This document shows positions 36,191 to 46,177 of a stretch of DNA of 64,000 nt, one piece after another. The translations under genes were made by a program, and so were the position numbers. Below the pieces are notes generated by a model, which saw nothing but the letters and a program-made list of their open reading frames with translations, had not been told where the DNA came from and ran no database searches. The stretch comes from an uncultured Bacteroidales bacterium (lineage in GTDB: Bacteria; Bacteroidota; Bacteroidia; Bacteroidales; P3), in NCBI GenBank assembly GCA_949291555.1, contig CASEWE010000005.1, positions 240,401 to 304,400 on the forward strand. Direction: 5' to 3'. Positions within the stretch are counted from its first letter, which is position 1. Each line of letters starts with the position of its first letter.

Positions 36191-36385
36191 TTACATGTTG
36201 AACATGTCGCGCACGGCCGCCACATTAGACTTGTGCACAATGGTCGAGTAGGTAAGATTACGCTTGCGCTTCTTGCTTTTCTTGGTCAAGATGTGGCTCT
36301 TGTAAGCATGGTTACGCTTGATCTTGCCTGTTCCGGTGAAAGAAAACCTTTTCTTTGCAGCGGACTTGGTTTTTAACTTTGGCAT
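36191..36385 (-). CDS. rpmI: 50S ribosomal protein bL35
   Basis: 64 residues, typical length ([37 protein letters not shown]). It lies 17 bases after infC and 134 bases before rplT, the normal infC-rpmI-rplT order. Confidence 0.97.
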   Translation of the reverse strand: MPKLKTKSAAKKRFSFTGTGKIKRNHAYKSHILTKKSKKRKRNLTYSTIVHKSNVAAVRDMFNM

Positions 36386-36402
36386 TTTATTGTTTATTGT
36401 GG

Positions 36403-37089
36403 TTAATTGTTCTCTTCACGTTCTCCCTGGCTTTCCCCGTTCTTCCCTGCCTCCCCTTTTTCAGGAGCTCCTTCTTTGGCCGGGGCCGCTTCCCCTTGGG
36501 CCGGCTTGGGGGCGGGCTTTTTCGCTGCCGCCTTGGAAGGCTGGATGATCATGATCATGCGCTTGCCTTCCAGTTTCGGCATGCTCTCGGGTTTCCCGAA
36601 CTCCAGCAAGGCCTCGGCGAACTTAAGGAGCATCGCTTCCCCTTGTTCTTTGTAGATGATGGTCCTGCCCCTGAAAAAGACATCCACCTTCACCTTCGAC
36701 CCTTCGGAAAGGAAACGTTTGGCGTGGTTCAGCTTGAAATTGAAATCATGCTCGTCGGTCTGCGGGCCGAGGCGGATTTCCTTCACCACGATTTTCGCGC
36801 TCTTCGCCTTGATTTCCTTCTGCTTGCGTTTCTGCTCGTACAAAAACTTCTGGTAGTCGATTACCTTGCAGACCGGAGGATTGGCCGAAGGGGAAATTTC
36901 CACCAAATCCAAACCTTTGTCTTCGGCCAATCGCAACGCTTCCTTCAGCGACATGATGGCGGCTTCGACATTCTCCCCCACCACCCGCACGATTGGCGAA
37001 GTGATGCGGCGGTTAATCCGATGTTCGGCTTCCTTCCGCACCGGGGCGCGAAAGCCGCGGTGCTGGTTACGGTTACTGGGAATAGCTAT
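36403..37089 (-). CDS. infC: Translation initiation factor IF-3, non-ATG start
   Basis: 228 residues if started at the ATA at 37089 (226 from the ATT at 37083). IF-3 keeps ribosomal subunits apart and proofreads start codons. Visible blocks are [40 protein letters not shown] and [14 protein letters not shown]; a ~40-residue Ala/Lys/Glu-rich tail is extra. No ATG exists: the frame closes at a TGA at 37093-37095. A perfect AGGAGG (37098-37103) lies 8 bases before ATA and 14 before ATT. The first in-frame GTG (37041) has no such site and would drop 16 residues. E. coli infC also starts with a rare AUU and is autoregulated through it. Confidence 0.93.
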   Translation of the reverse strand: MAIPSNRNQHRGFRAPVRKEAEHRINRRITSPIVRVVGENVEAAIMSLKEALRLAEDKGLDLVEISPSANPPVCKVIDYQKFLYEQKRKQKEIKAKSAKIVVKEIRLGPQTDEHDFNFKLNHAKRFLSEGSKVKVDVFFRGRTIIYKEQGEAMLLKFAEALLEFGKPESMPKLEGKRMIMIIQPSKAAAKKPAPKPAQGEAAPAKEGAPEKGEAGKNGESQGEREENN

Positions 37090-37097
37090 GGCTCAGT

Positions 37098-37103
37098 CCT
37101 CCT
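37098..37103 (-). promoter_or_regulatory. Perfect Shine-Dalgarno site of infC
   Basis: AGGAGG on the - strand, 8 bases before the ATA codon. Bacteroidota genes generally lack such sites, and I saw none this strong before the other genes here. It decides the infC start. Confidence 0.8.
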
Positions 37104-37118
37104 AAAAATTAGTTAGTA

Positions 37119-39050
37119 TTACAAATATTTATTGACTTCATCCTGTACGCGGGCCACGAAATCTTCCAGTTTCATGCACCCCAAGTCTCCTTCCCCGTGC
37201 TTGCGGACCGAGACCGTCCTTTCGGCAGCCTCTTTTTCTCCCACCACCAGCATGTACGGGATATGCTTCATCTCGGCATCGCGGATCTTGCGCCCCGTCT
37301 TCTCGCTGCGGTCGTCCACGCTCCCGCGCAATTCGGCATCTTCCAGCACGGACTTCACCTCGTTGGCATAGCCGAGGTATTTGTCGCTGATCGGAAGCAC
37401 GCAAAACTGCACCGGCGTGATCCACAACGGGAATTTCCCTGCCGTGTTTTCCGTAAGCACGGCAATGAACCGCTCCATCGAGCCGAAAGGCGCGCGGTGT
37501 ATCATGATGGGACGATGCTTCTGGTTGTCGGCCCCCACGTATTCCAGACCGAAACGCTCGGGCAAGTTGTAATCCACCTGAACCGTTCCCAGCTGCCATT
37601 TCCGGCCTAAGGCGTCGCGAACCATGAAATCGAGCTTGGGCCCGTAGAAAGCCGCCTCGCCGTATTCCACATAGGTATTGAGCCCTTTTTCGGCTGCGGC
37701 TTCGATAATGGCGCTTTCGGCCTTGTCCCAGTTCTCGTCGCTTCCTATGTACTTGCTGTGGTCGACCTTGTCGCGCAAGGATATCTGGGCGGAATATTCC
37801 TTGAAATTCAATGTTTTGAAAATCAAGAGAATAATATCGATTACAGACTCGAATTCGGCCTTGAGCTGGTCGGGCGTGCAGAAAATATGGGCATCGTCCT
37901 GGGTGAAACCGCGAACCCGCGTAAGCCCGTGCAGCTCGCCGCTCTGCTCGTAACGGTAAACGGTACCGAACTCGGCTATCCGCAAGGGAAGATCCTTGTA
38001 GGAATGCGGTTTGGACTTATAGATCTCGCAATGATGCGGGCAATTCATGGGCTTCAGGAAGAATTGTTCCCCTTCAATGGGCGTATTGATCGGCTGGAAC
38101 GAATCCTTCCCGTATTTTTCGTAATGGCCGGAAGTCTTGTACAATTCCACGTTCCCGATATGGGGGCACATCACCTGGACGTATCCCGCCTTCCGCTGCA
38201 CTCTTTTAAGGAAACGCTCCAGCTGCTCGCGCATGGCCGTCCCGTTGGGCAGCCAGATAGGAAGTCCCGCCCCGACCTTGGGCGAGAAGGTGAACAGCTC
38301 CATGTCCTTGCCTATCTTGCGATGGTCTCGCTTTTTGGCTTCTTCCAGAAATTCCAGGTACTCCTTCAGGTCTTTCTGCTTCGGGAACGAAACCCCGTAG
38401 ATGCGGGTGAGCATTTTGCGCTTCTCGTCCCCGCGCCAATAAGCCCCGGCCACCGAGGTGAGCTTGAAGGCCTTGATATAAGACGTATCGGGAATATGCG
38501 GGCCGCGGCAAAGGTCGGTAAACGTCCCGGTAGTGTAAAACGTGATCTTCCCGTCTTCCAGATCCTGCAGGAGTTCCACCTTGTATTCATCGCCTTTCTG
38601 GCGGAAGAAGGAAAGAGCGTCTTCCTTGGAAACATCCTTGCGCGAAAAAGGCTGCTTCTGCGCGGCCAGCTCCATGACCCGCTCTTCTATCTTCCCGAAA
38701 TCGTCGGAAGAAATCTCCCTGTCCCCGAAATCGATATCATAATAGAAGCCGGTATCTATGCTGGGGCCTATGCCGAACTTCGCGCCCGGATACAATTGCT
38801 CGATAGCCTCCGCCGCCAAGTGAGCCGAAGAGTGCCAGAACGCAGCGCGCCCGGCCTCGTCCGCCCAAGTCAGGAGGGTCAAACGGCAGTCGTGCATCAA
38901 AGGCCGCGTGGCATCCCACACGTCTTCGTCCACTTTCGCCGCCAAGACATTGCGAGCCAAGCCTTCGCTAAGGCTCCTGGCCACTTCGAGCGCCGTTACC
39001 CCTTCCGGGTACTGCTTCACCGAACCATCCGGTAATGTGATGTTTATCAT
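37119..39050 (-). CDS. thrS: Threonyl-tRNA synthetase
   Basis: 643 residues from the ATG at 39050, the usual length. It has the TGS domain ([17 protein letters not shown]), the second editing domain with [16 protein letters not shown], and the class II core: motif 1 region around [21 protein letters not shown] (split), motif 2 [28 protein letters not shown] with zinc ligands Cys/His ([10 protein letters not shown]), and motif 3 [15 protein letters not shown]. It is the head of thrS-infC-rpmI-rplT-rplS. Confidence 0.97.
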   Translation of the reverse strand: MINITLPDGSVKQYPEGVTALEVARSLSEGLARNVLAAKVDEDVWDATRPLMHDCRLTLLTWADEAGRAAFWHSSAHLAAEAIEQLYPGAKFGIGPSIDTGFYYDIDFGDREISSDDFGKIEERVMELAAQKQPFSRKDVSKEDALSFFRQKGDEYKVELLQDLEDGKITFYTTGTFTDLCRGPHIPDTSYIKAFKLTSVAGAYWRGDEKRKMLTRIYGVSFPKQKDLKEYLEFLEEAKKRDHRKIGKDMELFTFSPKVGAGLPIWLPNGTAMREQLERFLKRVQRKAGYVQVMCPHIGNVELYKTSGHYEKYGKDSFQPINTPIEGEQFFLKPMNCPHHCEIYKSKPHSYKDLPLRIAEFGTVYRYEQSGELHGLTRVRGFTQDDAHIFCTPDQLKAEFESVIDIILLIFKTLNFKEYSAQISLRDKVDHSKYIGSDENWDKAESAIIEAAAEKGLNTYVEYGEAAFYGPKLDFMVRDALGRKWQLGTVQVDYNLPERFGLEYVGADNQKHRPIMIHRAPFGSMERFIAVLTENTAGKFPLWITPVQFCVLPISDKYLGYANEVKSVLEDAELRGSVDDRSEKTGRKIRDAEMKHIPYMLVVGEKEAAERTVSVRKHGEGDLGCMKLEDFVARVQDEVNKYL

Positions 39051-39088
39051 GGTTTTATCAAAAACAAAAGTTTTTGCCAAAAGGAGTG

Positions 39089-39096
39089 CAAAGATA
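39089..39096 (-). promoter_or_regulatory. Candidate -7 box of the thrS operon
   Basis: TATCTTTG on the - strand, 39 bases before the thrS ATG. No TTTG at the expected -33 distance. Confidence 0.6.
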
Positions 39097-39291
39097 AATA
39101 AAAAAATCAGATAGTAAAGCCTTTAGAAAAACTCTTTTATCTACCGCGGCTTGTCCATCCCCGGGACCGGCATCCAGGCCCCTTGCCCGAACCGGAACAA
39201 TTTGGATATTTTTTACCACCTTTGCAACCGGGGAACCGCTTCGAAACCGCCGTCCAGGCCGCCCGGCATCCCCGCAACAACCGTCATCGCC

Positions 39292-39942
39292 ATGATCCGC
39301 GTAGAAAACCTGTCGAAAAGTTACGGAAAGCTCCAAGTGCTCAAATCCATTTCCTTGGAAATAGCCAGCGGCAGCATCGTAAGCATCATCGGTGCCTCCG
39401 GAGCCGGGAAAACCACGCTCTTGCAAGTAATGGGAAGCCTCGAAAAACCCGATTGCGGGCATGTCTTCATCGAAGGGACCGACCTTTTCAGCCTCCCGCC
39501 GGCAAAACTGGCCGGGTTCCGCAACCGGAAAATCGGTTTCGTGTTCCAATTCCACAATCTCCTGCCCGAATTCACCGCTTTGGAAAATGTCATGATCCCG
39601 GCCCTGATAGCCAAAGACACCAAGGCGGAAGCCCGCGAAAAGGCCTTGGCCCTGCTCGACTTCCTCAACCTTGCAAACCGGAAGGACCATAAACCCTCCG
39701 AATTATCGGGCGGGGAGCAGCAACGGGTGGCCGTGGCCCGTGCCTTGGTCAACCACCCCGGAGTGATTCTGGCCGATGAACCCTCCGGCAACCTCGACAC
39801 GGCCAATGCCCTTGCCTTGCACGATCTTTTTTTCAAACTCAGGGAAAAATTCGGGCAGACTTTCGTCATCGTGACCCATAACCGCGATCTGGCACGGGAC
39901 TCCGACCGGTGCATCGAAATGAAAGACGGGCAAATCCTTTGA
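39292..39942 (+). CDS. lolD: ABC transporter ATP-binding protein, LolD-like
   Basis: 216 residues from the ATG at 39292. All ABC ATPase motifs are present: Walker [11 protein letters not shown]-loop [13 protein letters not shown], signature [15 protein letters not shown], Walker [13 protein letters not shown] and the H-loop VTHNRDLA. The [12 protein letters not shown] wording and the short length match LolD/MacB-type ATPases, which extract lipoproteins from the inner membrane or drive a mechanotransmission pump. No permease gene is adjacent, so the partner is elsewhere; the LolD label is by family resemblance. Confidence 0.85.
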   Translation: MIRVENLSKSYGKLQVLKSISLEIASGSIVSIIGASGAGKTTLLQVMGSLEKPDCGHVFIEGTDLFSLPPAKLAGFRNRKIGFVFQFHNLLPEFTALENVMIPALIAKDTKAEAREKALALLDFLNLANRKDHKPSELSGGEQQRVAVARALVNHPGVILADEPSGNLDTANALALHDLFFKLREKFGQTFVIVTHNRDLARDSDRCIEMKDGQIL

Positions 39943-40029
39943 AGGCCTCAGCGCAGCTCCTGCAAGAAAAGAATCGATACCCGAAGGGAGCTATAGAAGA
40001 GACCTCTATCTAACTAATAAAAAAGGTTT

Positions 40030-40686
40030 TCACAACATGAGGCCGATCCGGATGCCGGCTTGCAGATAAAGGCCTCCGTACTGGAAATTCCAAGGTTTTA
40101 TCTCTATGCCCTGCATGCAGGCTTGCGAAGCCTCGTCCAAGAAGGAATGGATCGCGTAACGGTAGGCAGCCCCCACGTAAAAATCCATCACGGCCCGCGG
40201 CCAAAGCCCCAGCTGGTAGCCAATCAGCACCTGGCCGCCCAGACGGGTCGCATCCACTTGGTAAAAGTCCGTGACTTGCCCGTCCTCCATTCCCGAACCG
40301 TAAAAGGCCTCGGCGATCCGATTGAAATCCACGGCAAGCCCGGAGGCGACATAAAAGCCCCGCGCATCGCTTCCGAAAACATAATAACGGGCATTGACAT
40401 CCAAGCAGAACCCGTCGGTTCGGGTCAGGGCTCCTTTGCGCTTGCAGTTGTACTGAGGCGCCACCTGCAGCCAAAGATTATCTTTCAGGCGGCAATCGTA
40501 ATCGATGCGGAAACCATGAAAGAAAAGCGGGAGCGGCACTAAGCTCACGCTCATGTTCTCCCCGTAAAGGTCCTGAAGGTTCCGCGACCGCTGCGCCCTC
40601 GTCTGCGCGCATGCAGGGAAAAGGATTCCCAATACGAACAAGCCTGACAGCCAGATCCGGCCCGATTTCCTGAGGCACTTTCCCAT
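40030..40686 (-). CDS. Small outer-membrane beta-barrel protein (tandem paralogue 2)
   Basis: 218 residues from the ATG at 40686, which gives a clean signal peptide (GLFVLGILFPACAQ); an ATG at 40743 gives an implausible leader. Alternating strands such as NLWLQVAPQYNCKRKG and QAGIRIGL at the end indicate a small barrel. The PLFFHGFRIDYDCRLKDNLWLQ stretch (split around residue 50) aligns with PLFFKGYGLEYARNVYRQQHW of the upstream neighbour, so the two are tandem duplicates. No function recognised. Confidence 0.7.
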   Translation of the reverse strand: MGKCLRKSGRIWLSGLFVLGILFPACAQTRAQRSRNLQDLYGENMSVSLVPLPLFFHGFRIDYDCRLKDNLWLQVAPQYNCKRKGALTRTDGFCLDVNARYYVFGSDARGFYVASGLAVDFNRIAEAFYGSGMEDGQVTDFYQVDATRLGGQVLIGYQLGLWPRAVMDFYVGAAYRYAIHSFLDEASQACMQGIEIKPWNFQYGGLYLQAGIRIGLML

Positions 40687-40764
40687 GCTTGCCAAAAACA
40701 ACCCGCCAGCAGGCATCCCGTCTTTCCTATGTGCGAAAACCATCCTTCCCCCTTTCTTGGCTTT

Positions 40765-41427
40765 TCAAAACAAGAACCCTATGTTAAGCCCCAGCACCAG
40801 CAAAGCCCCGCTATGCCCGTACTCGAACATCGTCCGGTCGTAATGCGGCTCGCGCGCGTCCATGCTGGTCACCGAGGGGGCGACCCCTCTCGAATCGATC
40901 ACCTTGTCGAGCAGCCAGCGTTGCCCGTAGCCAATGAAGAATTCGAAAAACAACGGCTTGGCGATGTTCTGGCGGAAACCCACCACGGCATCCAAACCGA
41001 ACTTCTCCAAATGGGTCTTGGCCCCGGCCACATTTTCAATATCGAAGCAAGAATAGGAGATTCCCCATTGGAAATAGGTCCGGAATCCCACCTCCGGGAT
41101 TTCGAAATAATTATACTGGTGGGCTAGGCCGACATTCCCTCCGATCATCCGCTTGATGGCTTCCCCCTTGCGGGCGGAAAACGAATTGGCCACATAGCAG
41201 AGCCCGTTTACTTTTATCCAGTGCTGCTGCCGGTAGACATTCCGGGCGTATTCCAAGCCGTAACCCTTGAAAAAAAGCGGGTAAGCCTGCACCGTCAACG
41301 TATTGTTCCCGAATTTTTCCGTAGAAGGATCGTAGAGGCCGAACCCGGGCTTCTGCCCATGCAAAGCAAGGGGCAGAAACAACAAGCAGGCCGCAATCAA
41401 CGACAAAAAACGGAAAAATCTTCTCAT
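40765..41427 (-). CDS. Small outer-membrane beta-barrel protein (tandem paralogue 1)
   Basis: 220 residues with a signal peptide (IAACLLFLPLALHGQ). It has a run of amphipathic strands and ends in the aromatic LGLNIGFLF, a typical outer-membrane C-terminus. It shares YPLFFKGYGLEYARN and length with the next gene. A weak -7-like box TAACTTCG lies at 41532-41539. Unknown function; not recognised as OmpA or PorP family. Confidence 0.72.
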   Translation of the reverse strand: MRRFFRFLSLIAACLLFLPLALHGQKPGFGLYDPSTEKFGNNTLTVQAYPLFFKGYGLEYARNVYRQQHWIKVNGLCYVANSFSARKGEAIKRMIGGNVGLAHQYNYFEIPEVGFRTYFQWGISYSCFDIENVAGAKTHLEKFGLDAVVGFRQNIAKPLFFEFFIGYGQRWLLDKVIDSRGVAPSVTSMDAREPHYDRTMFEYGHSGALLVLGLNIGFLF

Positions 41428-41635
41428 AGGTCCCTTTCGTTCCCGGTTTCGCCCAATCCCGGAGCCAAGGTTGCCCGCCAGGGAACGCCCTTCTCCGAAA
41501 AAATCACCAACTCATTTCAGGAAAACAAGCGCGAAGTTACGATTTTCCCGCCAATCGGGAAAATCCGGGAAACGGCCTTGCCGGATTCCCGGCCCCGAAC
41601 GCAACCTGTTCTCCTGCCTCTCCTACCTCTCCTGT

Positions 41636-41671
41636 AAAAAAGCCGGACTTGCGGAAAACGCTTGCCCGGCT
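41636..41671 (-). terminator. Probable terminator of the Dcp-type peptidase gene
   Basis: AGCCGG (41641-41646) pairs with CCGGCT (41666-41671), with an inner GCG/CGC pair. On the - strand the hairpin is followed by six T. It starts 37 bases past the peptidase stop. Confidence 0.6.
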
Positions 41672-41707
41672 CCAATCCCGAATCGGAGAATCAATCCCGG
41701 CTCGGCC

Positions 41708-43828
41708 TCAATCCAACCCGCGGCCGGAAAGCAGGGCCTCCACGGCCGGTTCATGCCCGCGGAACTTCACATACATGTCCATGGCCGGGTACATGCCCCC
41801 GTTCTGCAAGATATCCTCCCGGAACGAACGGGCCACTTGGCGGTTGAAAATATCCCCGCTCTGCTCGAATGCCGAAAAGGCATCGGCATCCAGCACCTCG
41901 GACCAGATATAGCTGTAATACCCGGCGCTGTAGCCGCCTCCCATGGAATGGGCAAAATAATTGGTCCTGTAACGCGGATAGATTTCAGGGATCAAGCCGC
42001 GGGATCCGAGCGTCCTGGATTCGAATTTTTCCGGGTCGAAATCCGCATCCGCCTCCTGCAAGGTATGGCAATCCATATCCAGGAGCGCGGCGGCCAGCAA
42101 TTCGGTCATGGCAAAGCCTTGGCCGTAACGAAGCACATCCTGTATCTTGGCGGCCAGTTCTTCGGGCAATGCCTCGCCGGTACGGTAATGGCGGGCATAT
42201 TGCTGCAACATGAGCGGGTGCAAAGCCCAATGCTCCATGATCTGGGAAGGCAATTCCACAAAATCGCGCGGCACCTCCGACAAGCCTTTGTACTTCACTT
42301 TCGAAAAGAGCGCATGCAAGGCATGCCCGAATTCATGGAAAAAGGTCTGCGTCTCGTCTATGCTCAGCAAGGTAGGCCTGTTTTCCACCGGCGGCGTGTA
42401 GTTGCACACAATGGAAGTAACCGGCATGAGCCGGTTCCCGCCCAGATCGTAGGCCTGCTCCACATAAGTCGTGTTCCACGCCCCGCCCGACTTCTGCCCC
42501 GGACGGGCCACCATGTCGAGGAACAATACCCCCAAGGGGCTTCCATCCCCGTCTTTGCAAAGGTAGGCTTCGGTATCGGGCGTGGGGACCTGGGCCGAGT
42601 CGATTTTCTCGAAGCTGATGCCATAAAGGCGGTCGCAGAGGTAAAAAATCCCATTCTTCACGGCTTCGAGCGAAAAATATTCCTTGAGGGCATTCTCATC
42701 CAAGTCATATTTTTCTTTTTTCACAAGATTGGCATAATACCGCCAGTCCGAAGGCAGGAAGCGGCCTCTGTAGCCCTCTTTCTCTTTCCGGTAACGCTTC
42801 ATTTCCGCCAATTCCTCTTTCGCCCGGGCCAATGCCGACGGCCAAATCTGCCCCAACAGATCGTAAACCGCCTCGGGATTGCCCGCCATGCGGGTCTGCA
42901 AGGCATAGGAAGCGTAATCGGGGAAGCCCAGAAGGCGGGCCTTTTGCAGGCGCAAAGCCAGAATCTGCCGGACCACCTGCGTATTATCGTATTCGCTGCC
43001 CGCCTGGCACCGGCTCAGGTATGCGTCCAGGATTTCCTTCCGCAAACCCGCATCCTTCACGTATTGCAAAAAAGGCATGAGCGTGGGATTATCCAAGCCG
43101 AAAAGGTATCCTTTCTTCCCGGCAGCCTCCGCCTTGAGGGCTGCCCTCCGCAAATCGTCTTCCGGCAAGCCTTCCAAACGGGAACGGTCTTCCACAAGCA
43201 ATTCGTACTGGGCTGTGGCCAGAAGCAGATTCCGGGAAAACTTGTTTTCCAGTTCGCTCAACTGGAGGTTGACCGCGCGCAAAGCCTCCTGGTCCTTGGC
43301 GTCCAGCAAGGCCCCGTTGCGGACAAACTCAAGATAGACATCCTCCAAAAGCTTCTTGCGCACCGGATCGAGTCCTGGATCCTGCTCCTTGAGCCGCTTC
43401 ACCCGCCTGAAAAGAAACGGGTTCATGTAAACATTGTCGTTCTGGCGGCTGAGCAGCTGCAATGCCTGGGCTTCGATTTGACGGAGACTGTCGTTGGAAT
43501 GGGCCGCTGCCACATTGAACAGCACGCCGGCGACTTTCTCTATCCGCTCCCCGCTGTTTTCCAATGCCAGGATGGTATTCTCGAAAGTAGCCTCTTCCCG
43601 GTTTCCGGCTATCGCCTCGATAGCTTGGTTCTGGAAGCGGATAGCCTCCTCCAAGGCCGGCAAGTAATCGCCATCTTCAATCTGCCCGAAAGGAGGAATC
43701 CGGAAAGGTTCCTTATCCCAGGAACGGGAAAAAGGATTTTCCCGGCCGGAAGCCTGGGCGAAAGCCTCCCCGCCCCCCATCACGAAAAAACTCAACAAAA
43801 CTGCGAAAGATGTCATTTTCATATTCAT
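41708..43828 (-). CDS. dcp: M3-family peptidyl-dipeptidase (Dcp-like), exported
   Basis: A 706-residue zinc metallopeptidase with a signal peptide ending near GEAFAQA, so periplasmic rather than cytosolic. The catalytic site is HEFGH at 498-502 in TFFHEFGHALHALFS, with the third ligand Glu in the following helix region. GLDNPTLMPF and HSMGGGYSAGYYSYIWSEV are typical of Dcp/oligopeptidase A. It releases C-terminal dipeptides from peptides. It is transcribed leftward after the nuclease gene, 154 bases apart, with no strong promoter seen between them. Confidence 0.94.
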   Translation of the reverse strand: MNMKMTSFAVLLSFFVMGGGEAFAQASGRENPFSRSWDKEPFRIPPFGQIEDGDYLPALEEAIRFQNQAIEAIAGNREEATFENTILALENSGERIEKVAGVLFNVAAAHSNDSLRQIEAQALQLLSRQNDNVYMNPFLFRRVKRLKEQDPGLDPVRKKLLEDVYLEFVRNGALLDAKDQEALRAVNLQLSELENKFSRNLLLATAQYELLVEDRSRLEGLPEDDLRRAALKAEAAGKKGYLFGLDNPTLMPFLQYVKDAGLRKEILDAYLSRCQAGSEYDNTQVVRQILALRLQKARLLGFPDYASYALQTRMAGNPEAVYDLLGQIWPSALARAKEELAEMKRYRKEKEGYRGRFLPSDWRYYANLVKKEKYDLDENALKEYFSLEAVKNGIFYLCDRLYGISFEKIDSAQVPTPDTEAYLCKDGDGSPLGVLFLDMVARPGQKSGGAWNTTYVEQAYDLGGNRLMPVTSIVCNYTPPVENRPTLLSIDETQTFFHEFGHALHALFSKVKYKGLSEVPRDFVELPSQIMEHWALHPLMLQQYARHYRTGEALPEELAAKIQDVLRYGQGFAMTELLAAALLDMDCHTLQEADADFDPEKFESRTLGSRGLIPEIYPRYRTNYFAHSMGGGYSAGYYSYIWSEVLDADAFSAFEQSGDIFNRQVARSFREDILQNGGMYPAMDMYVKFRGHEPAVEALLSGRGLD

Positions 43829-43982
43829 GCGCTATTTATTCATGTGTTATTGGTTTCCATAACCCTTTCCCCGCCTGAACCCGCGTCCCTTGCACAGAAA
43901 CAGGTTTCCTCGTTCCAAAAAGCAAATGGCCCGTTCAAGAAAACGCCTGCGGATGCCTCTGCCCAATCGTTCCGAAACCGCA

Positions 43983-46094
43983 TCAACGGCCGGCTGCATG
44001 CAGCAGTTTCCCGTAAAAGACCTGGCCGGCCTCGGTACGGAAAAAGACGAAATAAACCCCTTCCGCCCAGCTGCCGGCATCCAATTCCACCCGGCCGGCC
44101 GATACTTCCCCTTGCCAGAGGCGAAGGCCGGATGCGGAAAAGACCTCCACTTCCCCCTTGCTGCCGGCCTCGAAAGAAAACCGGCCGGAGGCAGGATTCG
44201 GATACAACTGCAAGCGGGGAAAGCCTTTCCCTCCGCCATCTTGCAGATCTTGCCGGTTGCCTGCTACGGGTTCGAACGACAAACCCACGATGACCGGGTC
44301 ATGATCCGAGCTCCGGTACGGGCCCTGCCCCCCTTCCCCTCGTTCGTAATCGAAAAACGAAGGTTCGTCGGAGTTGATATGCCAGATCGCCGCACCCGTA
44401 ACAAGGCTTGCCAACGCGGGAGAAGCCAGGGCGTAATCCAAATACTGCACGCCATCATCGAAGCAATAGCTGTAACTGTCCGAATGGAAACGATGCACCT
44501 GTTCTTCATATCCCGCATCGGTAAAGACCCGGATGGGATCTTCCCGGTACAAGGCGTTCAGGTCCCCCATCACCAAGACATGCTCCGTCCCGTAGTAATA
44601 GCGCACCAGATCCAGCTTGTCCCTGACCGCGTAAGCCTCTTTCACCCGCGTGGCATTGAATGCGCCCTGCCCGTCGCCTTGGTCGGCATCCGCGCCGGAC
44701 CCGTTGCCCGACTTCGCCTTGAAATGGTTGATGCTGAAGATAAAGACGAACCCGTTCTGCTTGTGGCGCAATGCCTGGATAAGCTTGCGGTTGTAAGGGC
44801 TGGGCGTGTTTATCATGTAATAATCCCGATAGGGTTCCCAGACCGTCTTGTCGTATACGATATGATTGAGCGTATAGTCCGAAGCAGGTTCATAACCGCT
44901 CCATTTCACAAAATCGTACACTTCCGATCCCTTCGCCGCATTGAGCTCTTCCACCAGGCGGCCAATCACTTCCGAACCGCCGCCCACTTCCACCAAACCG
45001 TAAATGTCCGCATCGATAGCCGAAAGGGCCTTGACGATTCGTGTCCGCTGCAAATCGGACTCATTCATGAAATATTCCAAGTTGAAACCGCAAATCCTCG
45101 CATCGCAATCGCCCAGCTCGTCAAACGGAGGAACCTCCGTGCGCGGATTGCCGGAAAATGCAGGTTCCCCCTCTTGCGCATATACCACGTATTGCTCGTC
45201 GACCTGATCGAAAACGCACTTCAGCCCGACCAGGAACCGGCCGGTGCGCCAGCTTCCGTCTTCTCCCATGAAAGGAAGCGTCTGGGGCCGGGAAGACGAG
45301 CCATCGTCCAGAAGCAAACGGTCGGAGGCATTGAACGCTACCGCCGCATGGTATTCCTCGCTGCCCGGCTCCCGATAGTCGGTCGGGGAACGGTGCCGGG
45401 TCGAGCCCAGGACAAGCCGGCCCTCGCGCTGGAGTTCCCTCGTGCCGATCACATGGAGCGTATCGGGAATTTCCAAGGCCATGCACTCCAAGGATTCTTC
45501 CTTCCCTTGAATATCTTCCGGGAAACGCACCGTGGCAAAAGGAATAGGGATTCCCTGTCCCAGCACCTCGACAGACTCGATAGCGCTCATCTGCGTCCTT
45601 TCCCGGTATTCCCCCACTTTTCCCCTGACCCTGACATAATCGCCGGGCGCCACGTCCTGCCTGCCGTATACGAAAAGCGCATCGGAGGTCTCCGGTTTCC
45701 CGTCCCCGGCCGTGTCTTGCAGGAAAAAGCCGTTCAACTGCCCTTCCTCGAACAAAGTCAGCGTCACAACGCCCTCGGTTTCCACAACCAGACCGTCATG
45801 AGGCGATACCGAACCTTCCCCTTGTATCGCATAGACAGGCAAAAAGGCCTCTTTGCCGCCATTTCCGGCTTTCCCCGGGATCCTGTCGCCGGACGAAAGG
45901 CTCGCCGATGAAAGGCCGGCCGATGGAAGGTCCGCCGCGGCAGCATTTCCCCCCGCAATACGTCCAGCCGCGAAGGCCGGGCCCGGAAAAGCCTCGTTCG
46001 AACAGGATTCTTGAAAAAAGAAAGGCAGGAACAAAAAGGAAGGAAGCAGGACTCCTTTGACAAAAGAACTGTTTTCGAACATTGTGTTTCTCAT
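43983..46094 (-). CDS. Secreted ExeM/NucH-like nuclease with T9SS type A domain
   Basis: A 703-residue exported protein. After a hydrophobic leader (FLFLPFFFQESC, perhaps a lipoprotein signal) there is a low-complexity Ala/Ser/Gly linker (about 35-75), an OB-fold-like domain (VVETEGVVTLTLF, FFLQDTAGDGKPETSD, VRGKVGEYRERTQM), then an endonuclease/exonuclease/phosphatase domain (about 330-620): GFNLEYFM, GLVEVGG, INHFKA, MGDLNALYREDP and catalytic SSDHDPVIVG. The C-terminus is a T9SS type A domain (LYPNPASGRFSFEAG). It should digest extracellular DNA or cleave phosphodiesters at the surface. ATGs at 46094 and 46082 are both possible. Confidence 0.9.
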   Translation of the reverse strand: MRNTMFENSSFVKGVLLPSFLFLPFFFQESCSNEAFPGPAFAAGRIAGGNAAAADLPSAGLSSASLSSGDRIPGKAGNGGKEAFLPVYAIQGEGSVSPHDGLVVETEGVVTLTLFEEGQLNGFFLQDTAGDGKPETSDALFVYGRQDVAPGDYVRVRGKVGEYRERTQMSAIESVEVLGQGIPIPFATVRFPEDIQGKEESLECMALEIPDTLHVIGTRELQREGRLVLGSTRHRSPTDYREPGSEEYHAAVAFNASDRLLLDDGSSSRPQTLPFMGEDGSWRTGRFLVGLKCVFDQVDEQYVVYAQEGEPAFSGNPRTEVPPFDELGDCDARICGFNLEYFMNESDLQRTRIVKALSAIDADIYGLVEVGGGSEVIGRLVEELNAAKGSEVYDFVKWSGYEPASDYTLNHIVYDKTVWEPYRDYYMINTPSPYNRKLIQALRHKQNGFVFIFSINHFKAKSGNGSGADADQGDGQGAFNATRVKEAYAVRDKLDLVRYYYGTEHVLVMGDLNALYREDPIRVFTDAGYEEQVHRFHSDSYSYCFDDGVQYLDYALASPALASLVTGAAIWHINSDEPSFFDYERGEGGQGPYRSSDHDPVIVGLSFEPVAGNRQDLQDGGGKGFPRLQLYPNPASGRFSFEAGSKGEVEVFSASGLRLWQGEVSAGRVELDAGSWAEGVYFVFFRTEAGQVFYGKLLHAAGR

Positions 46095-46177
46095 CGTTTT
46101 TCACCGAAAATACGCCGCTATCCCCTCCTCTCCTCGCAAGACCGCTCCGCATCGGGGAATTCCCGGCAGCTATTTTT

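Noticed and set aside
37041..37041. GTG at this place as the infC start
   Set aside because: No Shine-Dalgarno or other signal precedes it and it would remove the basic N-terminal residues that lead into HRINRRI; the AGGAGG with ATA or ATT fits better.
39201..39224. Promoter of the LolD-like gene (TTTG ... CACCTTTG)
   Set aside because: The -7 box lacks the TA and the spacer is only 12 bases.
41471..44293. A 940-codon open frame on the + strand
   Set aside because: It runs antisense to the Dcp-type peptidase and nuclease genes, has no family motifs and abundant Arg/Pro/His, the usual shadow of GC-rich genes on the other strand.
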